From NCBI GenBank assembly GCA_038205395.1, contig JBBRBX010000001.1, forward strand, positions 1 through 64,000: a stretch of 64,000 nucleotides of DNA, written 5' to 3'. Shown here in pieces: positions 48,649-60,245 of the stretch. The DNA is from Fredericiella sp038205395 (GTDB taxonomy: Bacteria > Chloroflexota > Anaerolineae > Caldilineales > Caldilineaceae). The notes under the pieces were generated by a model, which was given only the letters and a program-made list of their open reading frames with translations, made no database searches and was not told where the DNA came from. The position numbers and the translations under genes were made by a program. How positions within the stretch are numbered: the stretch's first letter is position 1; every line of letters starts with the position of its first letter.

Positions 48649-49439
48649 CTGTCACTGTTTGATGGAGAGGCTACAGCCAAAAATTCCACAGATAGATCGG
48701 CCAGCGCAGCGTAATAATCATCTATCTGGGAAAAAGCGACATAGAGAGTGACCGGCTGCAGTTTACGCCGCTTTGGCTTGCCGTCGAGGGAGTGCACAGG
48801 TTGGTAGTCAACGACAAACCCAGGCAGGCGAGCGCGATCAAACGCGACCATGCCTGTACGCAGGCGGCGCACCTGCTGGGCGGAAAAAAAAGCATACCAA
48901 AGCCCTTCCTCATCCGCAGGCCAGGAAGCAACCACAGCAAAGCGACGGGGGCGCGCCTGGCACAGCAAAGCATGCTCACGCGTCGCAAAAGTGCGATAAA
49001 AGGCGGGCAGAGCGGCAAAGGCACGAGCTTTGCCATCGACTGACAAGATGCCGCTGACATAAATAGGCAGTTTGTCGCTGGGCGACAAAGGCCAAGGAGA
49101 AACGGAAGGCGGCGGCTGTGGATCAAAATGGACAAAGCTGCGGCGGCGGGCGAAGTAATGCCAAAGCCACAGTGCAATCGCCGTCAGCAGGGCAAGCCCT
49201 GCCCCCCACCAGCCCCGCGCCGGCTGCAGCAGGGGCCACAGCAGTGCAGTGCCAACCAACAGCATGTACAGCCAGCGAATAACAGGAAAACCAGCCAACT
49301 GTTGGCGGGAAAGATGGTAAATCAGCGCGCGAGCCGTGTTGGCTGGGCGCTCCGCTGGAAATTCAGTGCGCTGCGCAGAGGCGGCATGCCGGCCTTGAAC
49401 AGTGCTGGAAGGGGGTGGGGTTCCGTTGCGATGCAGCAT
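48645..49439 (-). CDS. Hypothetical protein with two membrane segments
   Basis: About 264 residues with a hydrophobic hairpin (about 58-72 and 78-95) after a polar N terminus, then a soluble domain of about 150 residues with repeated aromatic and arginine patterns (RSFVHFDPQPP, GMVAFDRARLPGF). No family recognised. Starts include ATG 49439 and TTG 49451, neither with a ribosome binding site; the TTG lies in the ftsH terminator. It overlaps the GH1 start (GTGA). Confidence 0.65.
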   Translation of the reverse strand: MLHRNGTPPPSSTVQGRHAASAQRTEFPAERPANTARALIYHLSRQQLAGFPVIRWLYMLLVGTALLWPLLQPARGWWGAGLALLTAIALWLWHYFARRRSFVHFDPQPPPSVSPWPLSPSDKLPIYVSGILSVDGKARAFAALPAFYRTFATREHALLCQARPRRFAVVASWPADEEGLWYAFFSAQQVRRLRTGMVAFDRARLPGFVVDYQPVHSLDGKPKRRKLQPVTLYVAFSQIDDYYAALADLSVEFLAVASPSNSDR

Positions 49440-49443
49440 GATG

Positions 49444-49480
49444 AAAAGCAACAGGGGGAGGTTGTGGCCTCCCCCTGTTG
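49444..49480 (-). terminator. Terminator after ftsH
   Basis: CAACAGGGGGAGG (49449-49461) pairs with CCTCCCCCTGTTG (49468-49480) around a 6-base loop. On the minus strand a CTTTTC follows, directly beyond the ftsH stop. Confidence 0.8.
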
Positions 49481-49489
49481 GTATTATCG

Positions 49490-51448
49490 TTATGCGGGTT
49501 GTGGCAGACGCCCAGTCAGATCCAGCCCACTGTCCGTACGCTTATCGTCGCCACGCACAGCATCTTCGGATTTCTGACGGCGCTGATTTTCCGATTCGCG
49601 CAGCCCATCCATGCGATTATTGACGGGTTCTTCACCGCGCATCAGCGCAACAAACTCTTCTGCGTTGATCGTCTCCACCTCAAGCAGCCGGTCAGCCACA
49701 CGAATCATAGCGTCCCAATGCTCGCTAAGCACAGTGTGACAGCGCTGGTGCGCCTCATCGACCAGGCTGGAAATCTCTTCGTCGATCTGTTGCGCCACCA
49801 TATCACTGTAGTTGCGGTGTTCGGCAAAGGAACGGTTGAGGAACATCAATTCCTCTCGCTCACCATAACGGATCGGCCCCAGCTTCTCGCTCATCCCCCA
49901 TTGGGTGATCATTGACCTGGCCATACCGGTCACGCGCTCCAGATCATTGCTGGCGCCTGTAGTCACATCGCCAAAACGAATCTCCTCAGCCACACGTCCA
50001 CCCAAAAGAGCAACAAGTTGGTCGCGGAACTTTTCCTTCGTCAGCAGGCTGGTCTCTTCATCGGGCAAGCTCATCGTATAGCCGCCAGCCATCCCGCGCG
50101 GCACAATTGTCACCTTATGCACAGGATCGTGGTTTGGCAGCACATGCATTGCCACGGCATGGCCTGCTTCATGATAGGCGACGATTTCTTTTTCCTTGGG
50201 CATAATCAAACGACTGCGCCGTTCCGGACCGGCAATCACGCGCTCGATCGCCTCTTGCAGTTCATCAGTGCTGATCGAACGGCGGTTGCGGCGCGCGGCG
50301 AGAATGGCGGCTTCGTTGACCAGATTTTCAATGTCGGCGCCGGCAAAGCCTGGCGTTTGCTTGGCAATAATATCCAAATCGACGTCTGCAGCCAGAGGCT
50401 TACCGCGCACATGTACGTCAAGAATCGCACGGCGTCCCTTGATGTCAGGCACATCCATGGTCACGCGCCGGTCAAAACGGCCAGGGCGCAGCAGCGCCGG
50501 GTCCAAAATGTCGGGCCGGTTGGTGGCGGCGACAATAATAATATTGGTGTCGGTGTCAAAGCCGTCCATCTCCACCAGAATCTGGTTGAGCGTCTGCTCG
50601 CGTTCGTCGTGCGAACCACCCAGACCAGCCCCACGATGGCGGCCTACAGCATCGATTTCATCCACAAAAATAATGCAAGGTGAATTTTTCTTCGCCTGCT
50701 CAAAGAGGTCGCGCACGCGGCTGGCGCCGACGCCGACAAACATCTCGACAAATTCAGAGCCGGAGATGCTGAAGAAGGGTACGCCGGCCTCGCCGGAGAC
50801 GGCTTTGGCCATCAGCGTCTTGCCGGTGCCGGGAGGGCCGACTAGTAGCACACCCTTGGGGATGCGTGCGCCCAGGGCAGCGAACTTCTGCGGCTCCTTG
50901 AGGAACTCCACCACTTCCCGCAGTTCCTGTTTGGCCTCATCATTACCGGCTACATCCACAAAGGTTACAGTAGGGCGGTCGCCGGTAAACATGCGCGCCT
51001 TGCTCTTGCCAAAGCTAAAGGCTTGATTGCCGGCGCCTTGTGCCTGGCGCAAAATAAAGAAGAAGAACGCGCCCAACAGCAGCAGCGGCACGAGCGCCAA
51101 CAGCACATTGCTCCAAACATCCCAAAACTGAGGATTGGCCACGCTCACTTCGACTTGACGCAGCTGCTCGGAGGTGACGCCAAGGTTTGTCAGCGTCTTG
51201 ATCAACCCCGCATCGTTTTCAATGCGCGATTGCAGAGGCTCACCACTGGTCTTCGTAACCAGCAGTTTATCGTTGTCAACTACAATTGAATCGATGGCAC
51301 CCGACCGCACCAATGCAGCCACATCACCGATGGGGACAGTTGTCACCGTCACGGATGGCCGCCGCATCAGCGACGAATAGAGAAATGCTCCTAATGCAAT
51401 CACCAGGAGCAGGTAAATCGCACCACTGCGCAGTCGCTTAGAATTCAT
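49490..51448 (-). CDS. ftsH: ATP-dependent zinc metalloprotease FtsH
   Basis: A 652-residue membrane-bound AAA protease that degrades misfolded membrane and regulatory proteins. Two helices (about 9-28 and 113-134) flank a periplasmic domain. Walker A GPPGTGKT is at 204-211, FVDEID is Walker B, the pore region has FVEMFVGVGAS, and the zinc site HEAGH is at 427-431 with the third ligand farther on. The C-terminal tail is charged. Length is usual. A sigma70-type promoter is seen upstream; AGGAAG lies four bases before the ATG. Confidence 0.98.
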   Translation of the reverse strand: MNSKRLRSGAIYLLLVIALGAFLYSSLMRRPSVTVTTVPIGDVAALVRSGAIDSIVVDNDKLLVTKTSGEPLQSRIENDAGLIKTLTNLGVTSEQLRQVEVSVANPQFWDVWSNVLLALVPLLLLGAFFFFILRQAQGAGNQAFSFGKSKARMFTGDRPTVTFVDVAGNDEAKQELREVVEFLKEPQKFAALGARIPKGVLLVGPPGTGKTLMAKAVSGEAGVPFFSISGSEFVEMFVGVGASRVRDLFEQAKKNSPCIIFVDEIDAVGRHRGAGLGGSHDEREQTLNQILVEMDGFDTDTNIIIVAATNRPDILDPALLRPGRFDRRVTMDVPDIKGRRAILDVHVRGKPLAADVDLDIIAKQTPGFAGADIENLVNEAAILAARRNRRSISTDELQEAIERVIAGPERRSRLIMPKEKEIVAYHEAGHAVAMHVLPNHDPVHKVTIVPRGMAGGYTMSLPDEETSLLTKEKFRDQLVALLGGRVAEEIRFGDVTTGASNDLERVTGMARSMITQWGMSEKLGPIRYGEREELMFLNRSFAEHRNYSDMVAQQIDEEISSLVDEAHQRCHTVLSEHWDAMIRVADRLLEVETINAEEFVALMRGEEPVNNRMDGLRESENQRRQKSEDAVRGDDKRTDSGLDLTGRLPQPA

Positions 51449-51544
51449 GCGTCTTCCTATGCCCGTACATGTAAGCTTGCCACCCTCTGGGCCAGTTGCC
51501 GCCTCACTAGTGAGTGAGACGAAGTGGCAAAGCTACTCAATGCC

Positions 51545-51573
51545 AGTGTAGCACAGCGTCAGGCTATCGTCAA
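51545..51573 (-). promoter_or_regulatory. Sigma70-type promoter of ftsH
   Basis: On the minus strand TTGACG (51573-51568), a 17-base spacer and TACACT (51550-51545), with TGC before the -10. It gives a leader of about 90 bases that holds the 12-base palindrome CTCACTAGTGAG (51503-51514). The remainder of the 51449-51821 gap shows no gene. Confidence 0.75.
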
Positions 51574-51752
51574 AAGGATAGCCAAAATTAAGGCGCTCTG
51601 CACGCAGCAGAAGACGCCGATTGGCCACCGTTTGCTAGACGCCTGAACCCCTACAAGAGCTACACGCGCCCTGGATCAATTCTTACAGTAGAACAATATA
51701 GGCGCGCGGTCTTTTACGCAGTAGGGTGGATTCCATCATGGCAGCATCATGC

Positions 51753-51779
51753 ATCTTGCTCATTCATAATGAGCAAGAT
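51753..51779. other. Perfect 12-bp hairpin downstream of the flavodoxin gene
   Basis: ATCTTGCTCATT (51753-51764) pairs with AATGAGCAAGAT (51768-51779) with a CAT loop. It lies 43 bases past the flavodoxin stop. No T-run follows on either strand, so it is not a standard intrinsic terminator; a protein-binding or RNA-stability role is possible. Confidence 0.55.
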
Positions 51780-51821
51780 CGACCATAAACAGACCTCGCA
51801 GCGCCGAGCGCACACATGCGA

Positions 51822-52370
51822 CTAGGCGGCAGCAGCCTGCGGCTTGAGCAGACCAAATTCTTCCAGCACCCAGTGCACCCAATTGACAACACGCTGCGGC
51901 GTCAGGGCAGCCTGGTTGTCCTCATCAATGGGCAGGCCCATCATGACACCTTCAAACACGCCGCGCGAGAACTCAAACTGATAGCTGGAGTCCGGTATAA
52001 CCCAGCCGACGGTTTCGGCGCCCAATTGGGTAATCCGTTCGCCGATAATTCCAAACGAATCGACAAAGCTGTTAGAGTAGCCGAATTGATCGCCGCAGCC
52101 AAACAGAGCAACCTTCTTGCCCTTAAGTCCATCACTGGTCAACGCCGGCATTGTCAAAGCCCAATCATCCTGCAGTTCGCCAATGTTCCAGGTTGAGGCG
52201 CCAAACATGAGGTAGTCAAAGTTGGCAAAGAGTTTGGCGTTGGCCACAGAAATCACCGTCACCTCGGCCGTGGCCAAACCAGTCGCCTCGATCTCAGCTT
52301 TAATCAGGGCGGCAACACGTTCGGTGCAGCCGGTGCTGCTGCCAAAAAAGATCCCAATTTTTGCCGTCAT
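51822..52370 (-). CDS. Flavodoxin, long-chain
   Basis: A 182-residue FMN electron carrier. The phosphate loop is GIFFGSSTGCTERV (a T/S-x-T-G-x-T variant with Cys), the long-chain loop is present near residue 120-140, and FGASTWNIGELQDDW and FGCGDQFGYSNSFVDSFG bind the flavin. It would donate low-potential electrons, perhaps to radical SAM enzymes such as the one at 7670. A promoter TTGCCA-N18-TATAGT lies upstream. ATG at 52370 has GGAG ten bases away. Confidence 0.94.
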   Translation of the reverse strand: MTAKIGIFFGSSTGCTERVAALIKAEIEATGLATAEVTVISVANAKLFANFDYLMFGASTWNIGELQDDWALTMPALTSDGLKGKKVALFGCGDQFGYSNSFVDSFGIIGERITQLGAETVGWVIPDSSYQFEFSRGVFEGVMMGLPIDEDNQAALTPQRVVNWVHWVLEEFGLLKPQAAAA

Positions 52371-52431
52371 AAAAGCCGCTCTCCTTCGAAACACAAGAAC
52401 TTACGTGATAGTGGAAGAATTCTTTGGCTGA

Positions 52432-52461
52432 ACTATACCCAAAAAGCTGGTTGTTTGGCAA
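52432..52461 (-). promoter_or_regulatory. Sigma70-type promoter of the flavodoxin gene
   Basis: Minus-strand TTGCCA (52461-52456), 18-base spacer, TATAGT (52437-52432), about 60 bases upstream of the ATG. Confidence 0.6.
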
Positions 52462-52483
52462 AAAGCGGCTTCCAACCTGCCAC

Positions 52484-54922
<2,439 letters not shown>

Positions 54923-54940
54923 AGTAGAAACCAGAAACTG

Positions 54941-55738
54941 CTAAACGCCGCCAATGCGCAGACGCAGCACAGCGGCAGTGTATTGTTTGAAAATCGTCCA
55001 GAAGCCGGTTTTGCTGGCGCCATGCCGGCGTAGAATATAGAAGACCGGCACCTCCAGAATTCTCCAGTCGCTGCGCCAGGCCAGCAGCAGCAGGCGAATA
55101 AAATAGTCGCCGTAGCCGTAAAAAATAGCGGCAAAGAGCGGCGCCAGCGAAAAAAGCCGGTCGCGACGGACGGCAAAAAAGCCACTCAGGTTGTCCTGAA
55201 TCTGCGTGTGAAACAGAGCACGAATAAAAATATTGTACAGTTGGCTGAACGTGTAGCGCAGCCGGTCTTCCATGCCGCCCCGCATGACAAAACGACTACC
55301 GATCACCAAGTCGTAATAACGCAACATGTCTACCATCTGCGGAATCATAGCCGGATCATGGTTGAAGTCCGTATCCATAACCACCAGTGTCTGGCCTTGC
55401 GCCAGAATAAGCCCGTCACGGATTGAGGCAGCCAGCCCCTTATCTTGCGTGCGCACAAAAAGACGCAAGCTTCCGTCAGGGTAGCCGGAGATCGGGCCGC
55501 TGTCGTTGGCCGGCAGTTGATAGCGGCTGCGCACTACCTCTGCCGTACCGTCTGGGCTGCTGTCATCCACCACCAGGATTTCAAAGCGATACCCCGCCGA
55601 CGCCAGTTGGACACAGATAGCATCCACCAAGTCACAGATGTTGTCGCGTTCGTTAAAGGTAGGCAAAACAACCGAAACGGCAATTGCCCGCATCTTTTCT
55701 TGCCTATCGGCAATTTCGTTTGCAGAAATCATAGACAT
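54941..55738 (-). CDS. Glycosyltransferase family 2, polyprenol monophosphomannose synthase-like
   Basis: A 265-residue GT2 enzyme. VVLPTFNERDNICDLV and VVDDSSPDGTAEVV form the nucleotide-sugar site, VVMDTDFNHDP holds the DxD motif, and the middle fits DPM1-type synthases that load a sugar onto polyprenyl phosphate. There are no strong C-terminal helices, so it is a soluble or peripheral enzyme. It starts three bases after the DegT stop and would supply donors to the neighbouring GT39-like membrane proteins. Confidence 0.92.
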   Translation of the reverse strand: MSMISANEIADRQEKMRAIAVSVVLPTFNERDNICDLVDAICVQLASAGYRFEILVVDDSSPDGTAEVVRSRYQLPANDSGPISGYPDGSLRLFVRTQDKGLAASIRDGLILAQGQTLVVMDTDFNHDPAMIPQMVDMLRYYDLVIGSRFVMRGGMEDRLRYTFSQLYNIFIRALFHTQIQDNLSGFFAVRRDRLFSLAPLFAAIFYGYGDYFIRLLLLAWRSDWRILEVPVFYILRRHGASKTGFWTIFKQYTAAVLRLRIGGV

Positions 55739-55741
55739 CTG

Positions 55742-56905
55742 TCAGCGGGCCAGTTCGCGAATCGATGCTGCAATATATGCCACCTGCTCATCAGTGAGTG
55801 AAGGGGCGCTGGGCAAATTGATACCGCTCTCGCTCAGCCGCTGTGCCACAGGCCGCACCACATCGCTGCGATAGGGCGGAAGCGTATCGAGCGGATGGAA
55901 AAAGGGGCGGCTGTCGATGCCACGGCTGCGCAGCGCCACAATCAACTGGTCGCGGCTGTGGGCAAAAGGTGGCTGCACCAGGATGGAGTACATCCAAAAG
56001 ACGTTGGTACAATCCAGCCGTTCCACAGGCAGTTGTACGCCGGGCAAACCATCCAGATGTTCGCGATAGAGCGCAGCGATGTGACGCTTGCGGCGAATAA
56101 AGGAATTAATACGTTCCATCTGCGCCACACCTACGGCGGCTTGCAAATTGGTCATGCGATAGTTAAAGCCGATCTCTTCGTGCCAATAACGCTTTTGCGG
56201 CGGCATGGCATGGTCGCGCAACATGCGGCAGCGAGCGGCCAACTCCGCATCACCGGTGGTAAGCATCCCACCTTCGCCGGTGGTAATAATCTTGTTGGCA
56301 TAAAAGCTGAATGTGCCGACATTGCCCCAACCGCCGACCATACGGCCGGCGATAGCGGCGCCGTGCGCTTCGGCGGCATCCTCTACAACGTGCAGGCCAT
56401 AAGCCGCGGCCAGATCATTGACGGCAGGCATAGGCGCAGGATGGCCGTACAGGTGAACAGGCATGATAGCTTTTGTGCGCGCATTCACCAGACGCCTGGC
56501 ATCCTCAACGTCAATGCACCACGTCTCAGGATCAACATCCGCAAAAATGGGCGTTGCACCGGTGTAGCGGACAGCGTTGGCGCTGGCAACAAAGGTCAAA
56601 CTAGGGACGATCACCTCGTCGCCAGGACCGATGCCCAGGGCGTGCAGAGCAAGATGCAGCGCCACCGTACCATTGCTGACGCTGACTGCATGGGGAACGC
56701 CGCAGAAAGCGGCAAATTGCTCCTCAAATCGGGTGACATACTGGCCTAAGCTGCTGATCCAGCCGCTGCGCACGGCGTCGAGGACATACTTTTCTTCATG
56801 GCCGTCCAGCGACGGCGCATAGACGGGAATAAAGTCCGGCGGTCGCTGTGACTCTTGCGCTTCCAAATACGGAAACAGGGGAAGTTGTTCGATCATTGCA
56901 ATCAA
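55742..56905 (-). CDS. DegT/DnrJ/EryC1/StrS family aminotransferase
   Basis: A 387-residue PLP-dependent sugar aminotransferase. SNGTVALHLALHALGIGPGD, VVEDAAEAHGA (Asp that holds PLP) and SFYANKIITTGEGG (Schiff-base lysine) are the family signature. It aminates nucleotide-linked keto-sugars, so the cluster likely makes an amino sugar for envelope glycans or lipid. The TTG at 56905 overlaps the stop of the GT39-like gene (TTGA) and has GAGGT upstream; an ATG at 56896 is an alternative. Confidence 0.93.
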   Translation of the reverse strand: MIAMIEQLPLFPYLEAQESQRPPDFIPVYAPSLDGHEEKYVLDAVRSGWISSLGQYVTRFEEQFAAFCGVPHAVSVSNGTVALHLALHALGIGPGDEVIVPSLTFVASANAVRYTGATPIFADVDPETWCIDVEDARRLVNARTKAIMPVHLYGHPAPMPAVNDLAAAYGLHVVEDAAEAHGAAIAGRMVGGWGNVGTFSFYANKIITTGEGGMLTTGDAELAARCRMLRDHAMPPQKRYWHEEIGFNYRMTNLQAAVGVAQMERINSFIRRKRHIAALYREHLDGLPGVQLPVERLDCTNVFWMYSILVQPPFAHSRDQLIVALRSRGIDSRPFFHPLDTLPPYRSDVVRPVAQRLSESGINLPSAPSLTDEQVAYIAASIRELAR

Positions 56906-58986
56906 TTTTTTACCTCAAACGTTCCCAGCGTCGCCTCTTGGCCGGCTGGATTGCCGGCCGCGTCTACAAGGGTCAGCGGCTCTAATGTCTCGGCATCATA
57001 CACCAAGAGACGCAACGTGTAATCGCCTGCGGCTAAATCGTCCGGCAAGGCCAACATATAGACGTTCAGCGGCTGGTCTGTGGCCTGCCACTGGTCAGGC
57101 GCCCGATGGCGGTCGTTGAGCAGACGTTCGTCAGCCTGCACCAGGCGCGCTTCACTGTCGTCGTAGAGGGCAACACGCGCCTTGAGCGGCCGCTCGCTGC
57201 TCCCCGCAGGCGTACGCTGCCAACGGATCACAACCGGCAGCGGGTCACGGGGGCGCAATGCCGCATCTGGCAGCGAAACAGCCACCGTCTCTACACTGGG
57301 CGGGAAGGCAAAATGGACTGGCATCAGATTTGGGGCAAGGGCAAAGGTGGTCGGTGGCTGCATGTCCCACCACTCAAGCGAATACCCTTGAAACGACTGC
57401 TCGCCGGCATGCTTCCCGTACTTATCAAGCAGAAAATGCACAGCGCGACGTGGGTCCGTGTCACTTTCAAACCACTGCAGCCAGAAGACGCGCTGCGCAC
57501 TGCCGGCCCACTCGCTGAGGCGCTTGTCGATTGTGTTGATGTCCACAAAAAGATAGTGCGCTGGGACCACCTCGCCTGCTGCGTCCGCATTCGAGTTGTC
57601 GGCAGCGATGGTGTAGGGCTGATAGTAAAAACCAAAGGGGTATTTCTGGTCGACAAAAATCACATCACCAGGATGCGTGTTTGTTTGCAGCCATGTCGCC
57701 ACCTCGCTGATGTGTTCGCGATCAAAACGGTTGTCATACAGGTCAGCCCGCAAAGCAGGAACCAGCCCCAGCACAAGCAGCGCCACAGCAACAGCAGGCA
57801 GCGGCTTCCACCAATGGGCATAGGCGGCAAAACCAACGCCGATCAAAGCGTACAGCGCCGGCGTCACAAAGCTGGCATAGCGCACATTAAAGGCATTGCG
57901 GTCGAGAACGGCCACGTAGTAGAGCGCCAACGCCCCCACCAGCCAGAATAACAGGAATGACAGACGGTCAAAGGATTGCCGTCCAGCGACATGGTTTTGA
58001 TTCTGCCGGCGGATCCCAAAAAAAGCGAGCAGCAGCCCGAAAGCGGCAATGCCAAGCACCAGCAGCAGCCAAAGGCCGCTCCTGCCGGCGGGCAGCGCCG
58101 CATCAAAGGCGTAGCCGCCGATATAGGCTTGCCAATTTTGCACCAGATACGTAGCAACACTGGGAATTGTAATGTTGGGGTTCTCGTAGTCGGGGATCTG
58201 GCGCAAAGCAACCGGTGCGAGCGGCAGCAGCAGCAGTGTCATTGCCAGCCCGGAGCCAACGGCCACACCCAACTGCCGCCAGCGTTCCGGCTGCAGCAGC
58301 GACCATAAGCCCCACCAGATATACCAGGCCACCAGGACAAAGACGACATTGTAGTGCGTAAGCAGTGCGGCAGTCGAGAGCAGAACAAAGGCAGCCAGAT
58401 GCGCCCAATCGATGCGCAGGCGAAGACGCAATTCACTTTCTTCCTGCAGCGCAATATAACGCAGAAAGAGAACTGCCGCCGCCGTCAGCAGCGCAAAGCC
58501 AAGCGTATACATGCGCGCCTCCTGGCTTTCCGCCAGCCAGAAGGGGGAAGCGCCGCCAACCAGCGCAGCCAGCAGGCCTCCCAGCCAGCCGCCGCTCTCC
58601 GGCAGCGTGCGCCGTCCCAGCACAAAGAGGAGAGCTACACCAACAACACCGGCAGCAACGCTGAACAGGCGGCTGAAGAACGCCAACACAGCGGCTGGCT
58701 GGCCGATGGCAACACCAAAAACAAGATTCCAACCGTGCAGCAGCCAGTAATACAAAGGTGGCTGGATGTCCAGTTCAGGAGCAGTGGGAATCTGCAGGAA
58801 TGGCCGCAGCGCCACATCAATATTGCGGGCTTCATCCCACCAGATGTTCTGCCTGGTCAACTCCTGTAGGCGTAGCGCGAAGGCAAACAGCAGCACAGCC
58901 AAAAGCATCAAGCGCAGCCAGGCCGGCGCGGCAGACTGCTTCCCCTGGATCGAGGCCTGGGTGTAGGTGGAAGCGGAAGCATGCAT
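56902..58986 (-). CDS. GT39-type membrane glycosyltransferase
   Basis: A 694-residue protein with about ten membrane helices. The first loop carries the family acidic pair in NIWWDEARNIDVALRPFLQI, then helices and a C-terminal extracytoplasmic beta module (about 560-694) similar to the end of the protein at 52484. It uses polyprenyl phosphate sugars, as in ArnT/PMT enzymes. It heads the four-gene unit with DegT, GT2 and a second membrane transferase. Confidence 0.87.
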   Translation of the reverse strand: MHASASTYTQASIQGKQSAAPAWLRLMLLAVLLFAFALRLQELTRQNIWWDEARNIDVALRPFLQIPTAPELDIQPPLYYWLLHGWNLVFGVAIGQPAAVLAFFSRLFSVAAGVVGVALLFVLGRRTLPESGGWLGGLLAALVGGASPFWLAESQEARMYTLGFALLTAAAVLFLRYIALQEESELRLRLRIDWAHLAAFVLLSTAALLTHYNVVFVLVAWYIWWGLWSLLQPERWRQLGVAVGSGLAMTLLLLPLAPVALRQIPDYENPNITIPSVATYLVQNWQAYIGGYAFDAALPAGRSGLWLLLVLGIAAFGLLLAFFGIRRQNQNHVAGRQSFDRLSFLLFWLVGALALYYVAVLDRNAFNVRYASFVTPALYALIGVGFAAYAHWWKPLPAVAVALLVLGLVPALRADLYDNRFDREHISEVATWLQTNTHPGDVIFVDQKYPFGFYYQPYTIAADNSNADAAGEVVPAHYLFVDINTIDKRLSEWAGSAQRVFWLQWFESDTDPRRAVHFLLDKYGKHAGEQSFQGYSLEWWDMQPPTTFALAPNLMPVHFAFPPSVETVAVSLPDAALRPRDPLPVVIRWQRTPAGSSERPLKARVALYDDSEARLVQADERLLNDRHRAPDQWQATDQPLNVYMLALPDDLAAGDYTLRLLVYDAETLEPLTLVDAAGNPAGQEATLGTFEVKN

Positions 58987-59054
58987 AACTGTGCTATTGT
59001 AGCGCAGCAGGATATTTGCAGCAATCTTTTAAGGCTTGAACCGCAAGGGAGTCG

Positions 59055-59693
59055 CTAAACGCTTGTCGCTTGATACTCTTTATTTTCCCAAACGATCAGC
59101 GTGGCCCAGTTATCCGACGCTTTGTCCTCCAAATAGTCTCTGAGCAGGCCGCGCACGACAAAGTCTTCATTCAATTGGAACGAAAGGGTCGGGTCAAACA
59201 GTTCACCGGCTAAAACTTGCGCGACATATTCATGCGCACTTATCTGGTGCTTATAGTGAACAAAGCCAGGCAGTACGCCGCCGGCTACGATACCGCGTCG
59301 GTTATGCCGGCGCACCAAATCTTTGCGCGCTTGATAGATTAGCTTGCCGATGCCGCGGCCACGCGCCGCAGGATGGACACTGATATCCGCCCCGTAATAG
59401 TAGGTGCCCTGCGGGTTGTGGTTGCGGAAATAAAAGCCGTCGCAAATCTCGCGAAAGCGATGATCGGGTTGATCAAAATCAAAGTCAGTAAAGAAGCCCG
59501 ATCCTTGGCCAATAACATTTTTCCCATCCATCACCACGATCTGACCTTCGGGAAACAATGCATATTGAGAAGCGAAATGCTCAATACGCATCAACTCGTT
59601 TGCACCAAGCGTAGGGTAACACACCCGCTGCAGTGCTTCCAGCGCAGCAAAATGTTCCGGTTCGAGGGTAGTGATCGTCAAGGTAGATATCAT
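59055..59693 (-). CDS. GNAT family N-acetyltransferase
   Basis: A 212-residue acetyltransferase with the acetyl-CoA loop VHPAARGRGIGKLIYQAR, strand 4 in TYYYGADISVHP and a longer C terminus (about 150-212) that may hold substrate. It resembles GCN5-type enzymes of unknown target. Immediately upstream is an 18-base tandem duplication that includes GATGGCCCAG twice, and the ATG at 59693 follows the second copy. No strong ribosome binding site. Confidence 0.87.
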   Translation of the reverse strand: MISTLTITTLEPEHFAALEALQRVCYPTLGANELMRIEHFASQYALFPEGQIVVMDGKNVIGQGSGFFTDFDFDQPDHRFREICDGFYFRNHNPQGTYYYGADISVHPAARGRGIGKLIYQARKDLVRRHNRRGIVAGGVLPGFVHYKHQISAHEYVAQVLAGELFDPTLSFQLNEDFVVRGLLRDYLEDKASDNWATLIVWENKEYQATSV

Positions 59694-59727
59694 AGTTTAC
59701 TGGGCCATCATAATTTGCTGGGCCATC
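59692..59727 (-). repeat. 18-base tandem duplication at a gene start
   Basis: On the minus strand GATGGCCCAG occurs twice with an exact 18-base period (plus strand 59700-59709 and 59718-59727), each followed by similar AT-rich bases. The GNAT start codon comes right after the second unit. A 9-codon upstream mini-frame (MAQQIMMAQ, then stop) lies inside it. Confidence 0.5.
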
Positions 59728-59815
59728 CATACCTGCAGCCCATAATGCCATACTTCTCCTGCTGTAAGCGAAAGTGCATCGGAAAGGGTTTGCCTTGTCT
59801 GTCACTGGAGCACAT

Positions 59816-60217
59816 CTACAGCAGCCGCGGTTGTGCGCCGGCCTCTTCTTTATCCAAGGCAGGAGCGAAGCCGTTCTCGATCCGCCATGCCAAAGTAGGG
59901 CCGGCCCAACGCACCTGGGCTAAGTCAATCTTCTGATCGCCATCAAACACGATGTCCTCTTCTTGAAGACGCAGGCGCTGCACTTCACTGCCCCAGTGAT
60001 CCGCACGTGGGCTGACCTTACCTTGCGCATTGATCACACGCTGCCAGGGTACATCGTCGGGCGACGCCGCCATCGCATAGCCCACCATGCGCGCTGTGCA
60101 GTCGGCTACAATTTCCGCCACCTGCCCGTAAGTCGCCACACGGCCTGCTGGAATCTGGCGCACGACGGTGTAAATGCGTGCATACAGCCGCTCATGTTCG
60201 GGAGGAAAATTTGGCAT
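59816..60217 (-). CDS. Alkyltransferase-like (ATL) DNA-binding protein
   Basis: A 133-residue protein of the MGMT family that binds alkylated DNA but lacks transferase activity. The helix-turn-helix region IPAGRVATYGQVAEI and GYAMAASP are present. At the active site PCHR is replaced by PWQR, so no acceptor cysteine remains, the mark of alkyltransferase-like proteins that flag lesions for nucleotide excision repair. It complements the real alkyltransferase fused at 5995. Confidence 0.93.
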   Translation of the reverse strand: MPNFPPEHERLYARIYTVVRQIPAGRVATYGQVAEIVADCTARMVGYAMAASPDDVPWQRVINAQGKVSPRADHWGSEVQRLRLQEEDIVFDGDQKIDLAQVRWAGPTLAWRIENGFAPALDKEEAGAQPRLL

Positions 60218-60245
60218 ACCACCTCCATAGCTCCAGTAAAAGAAC

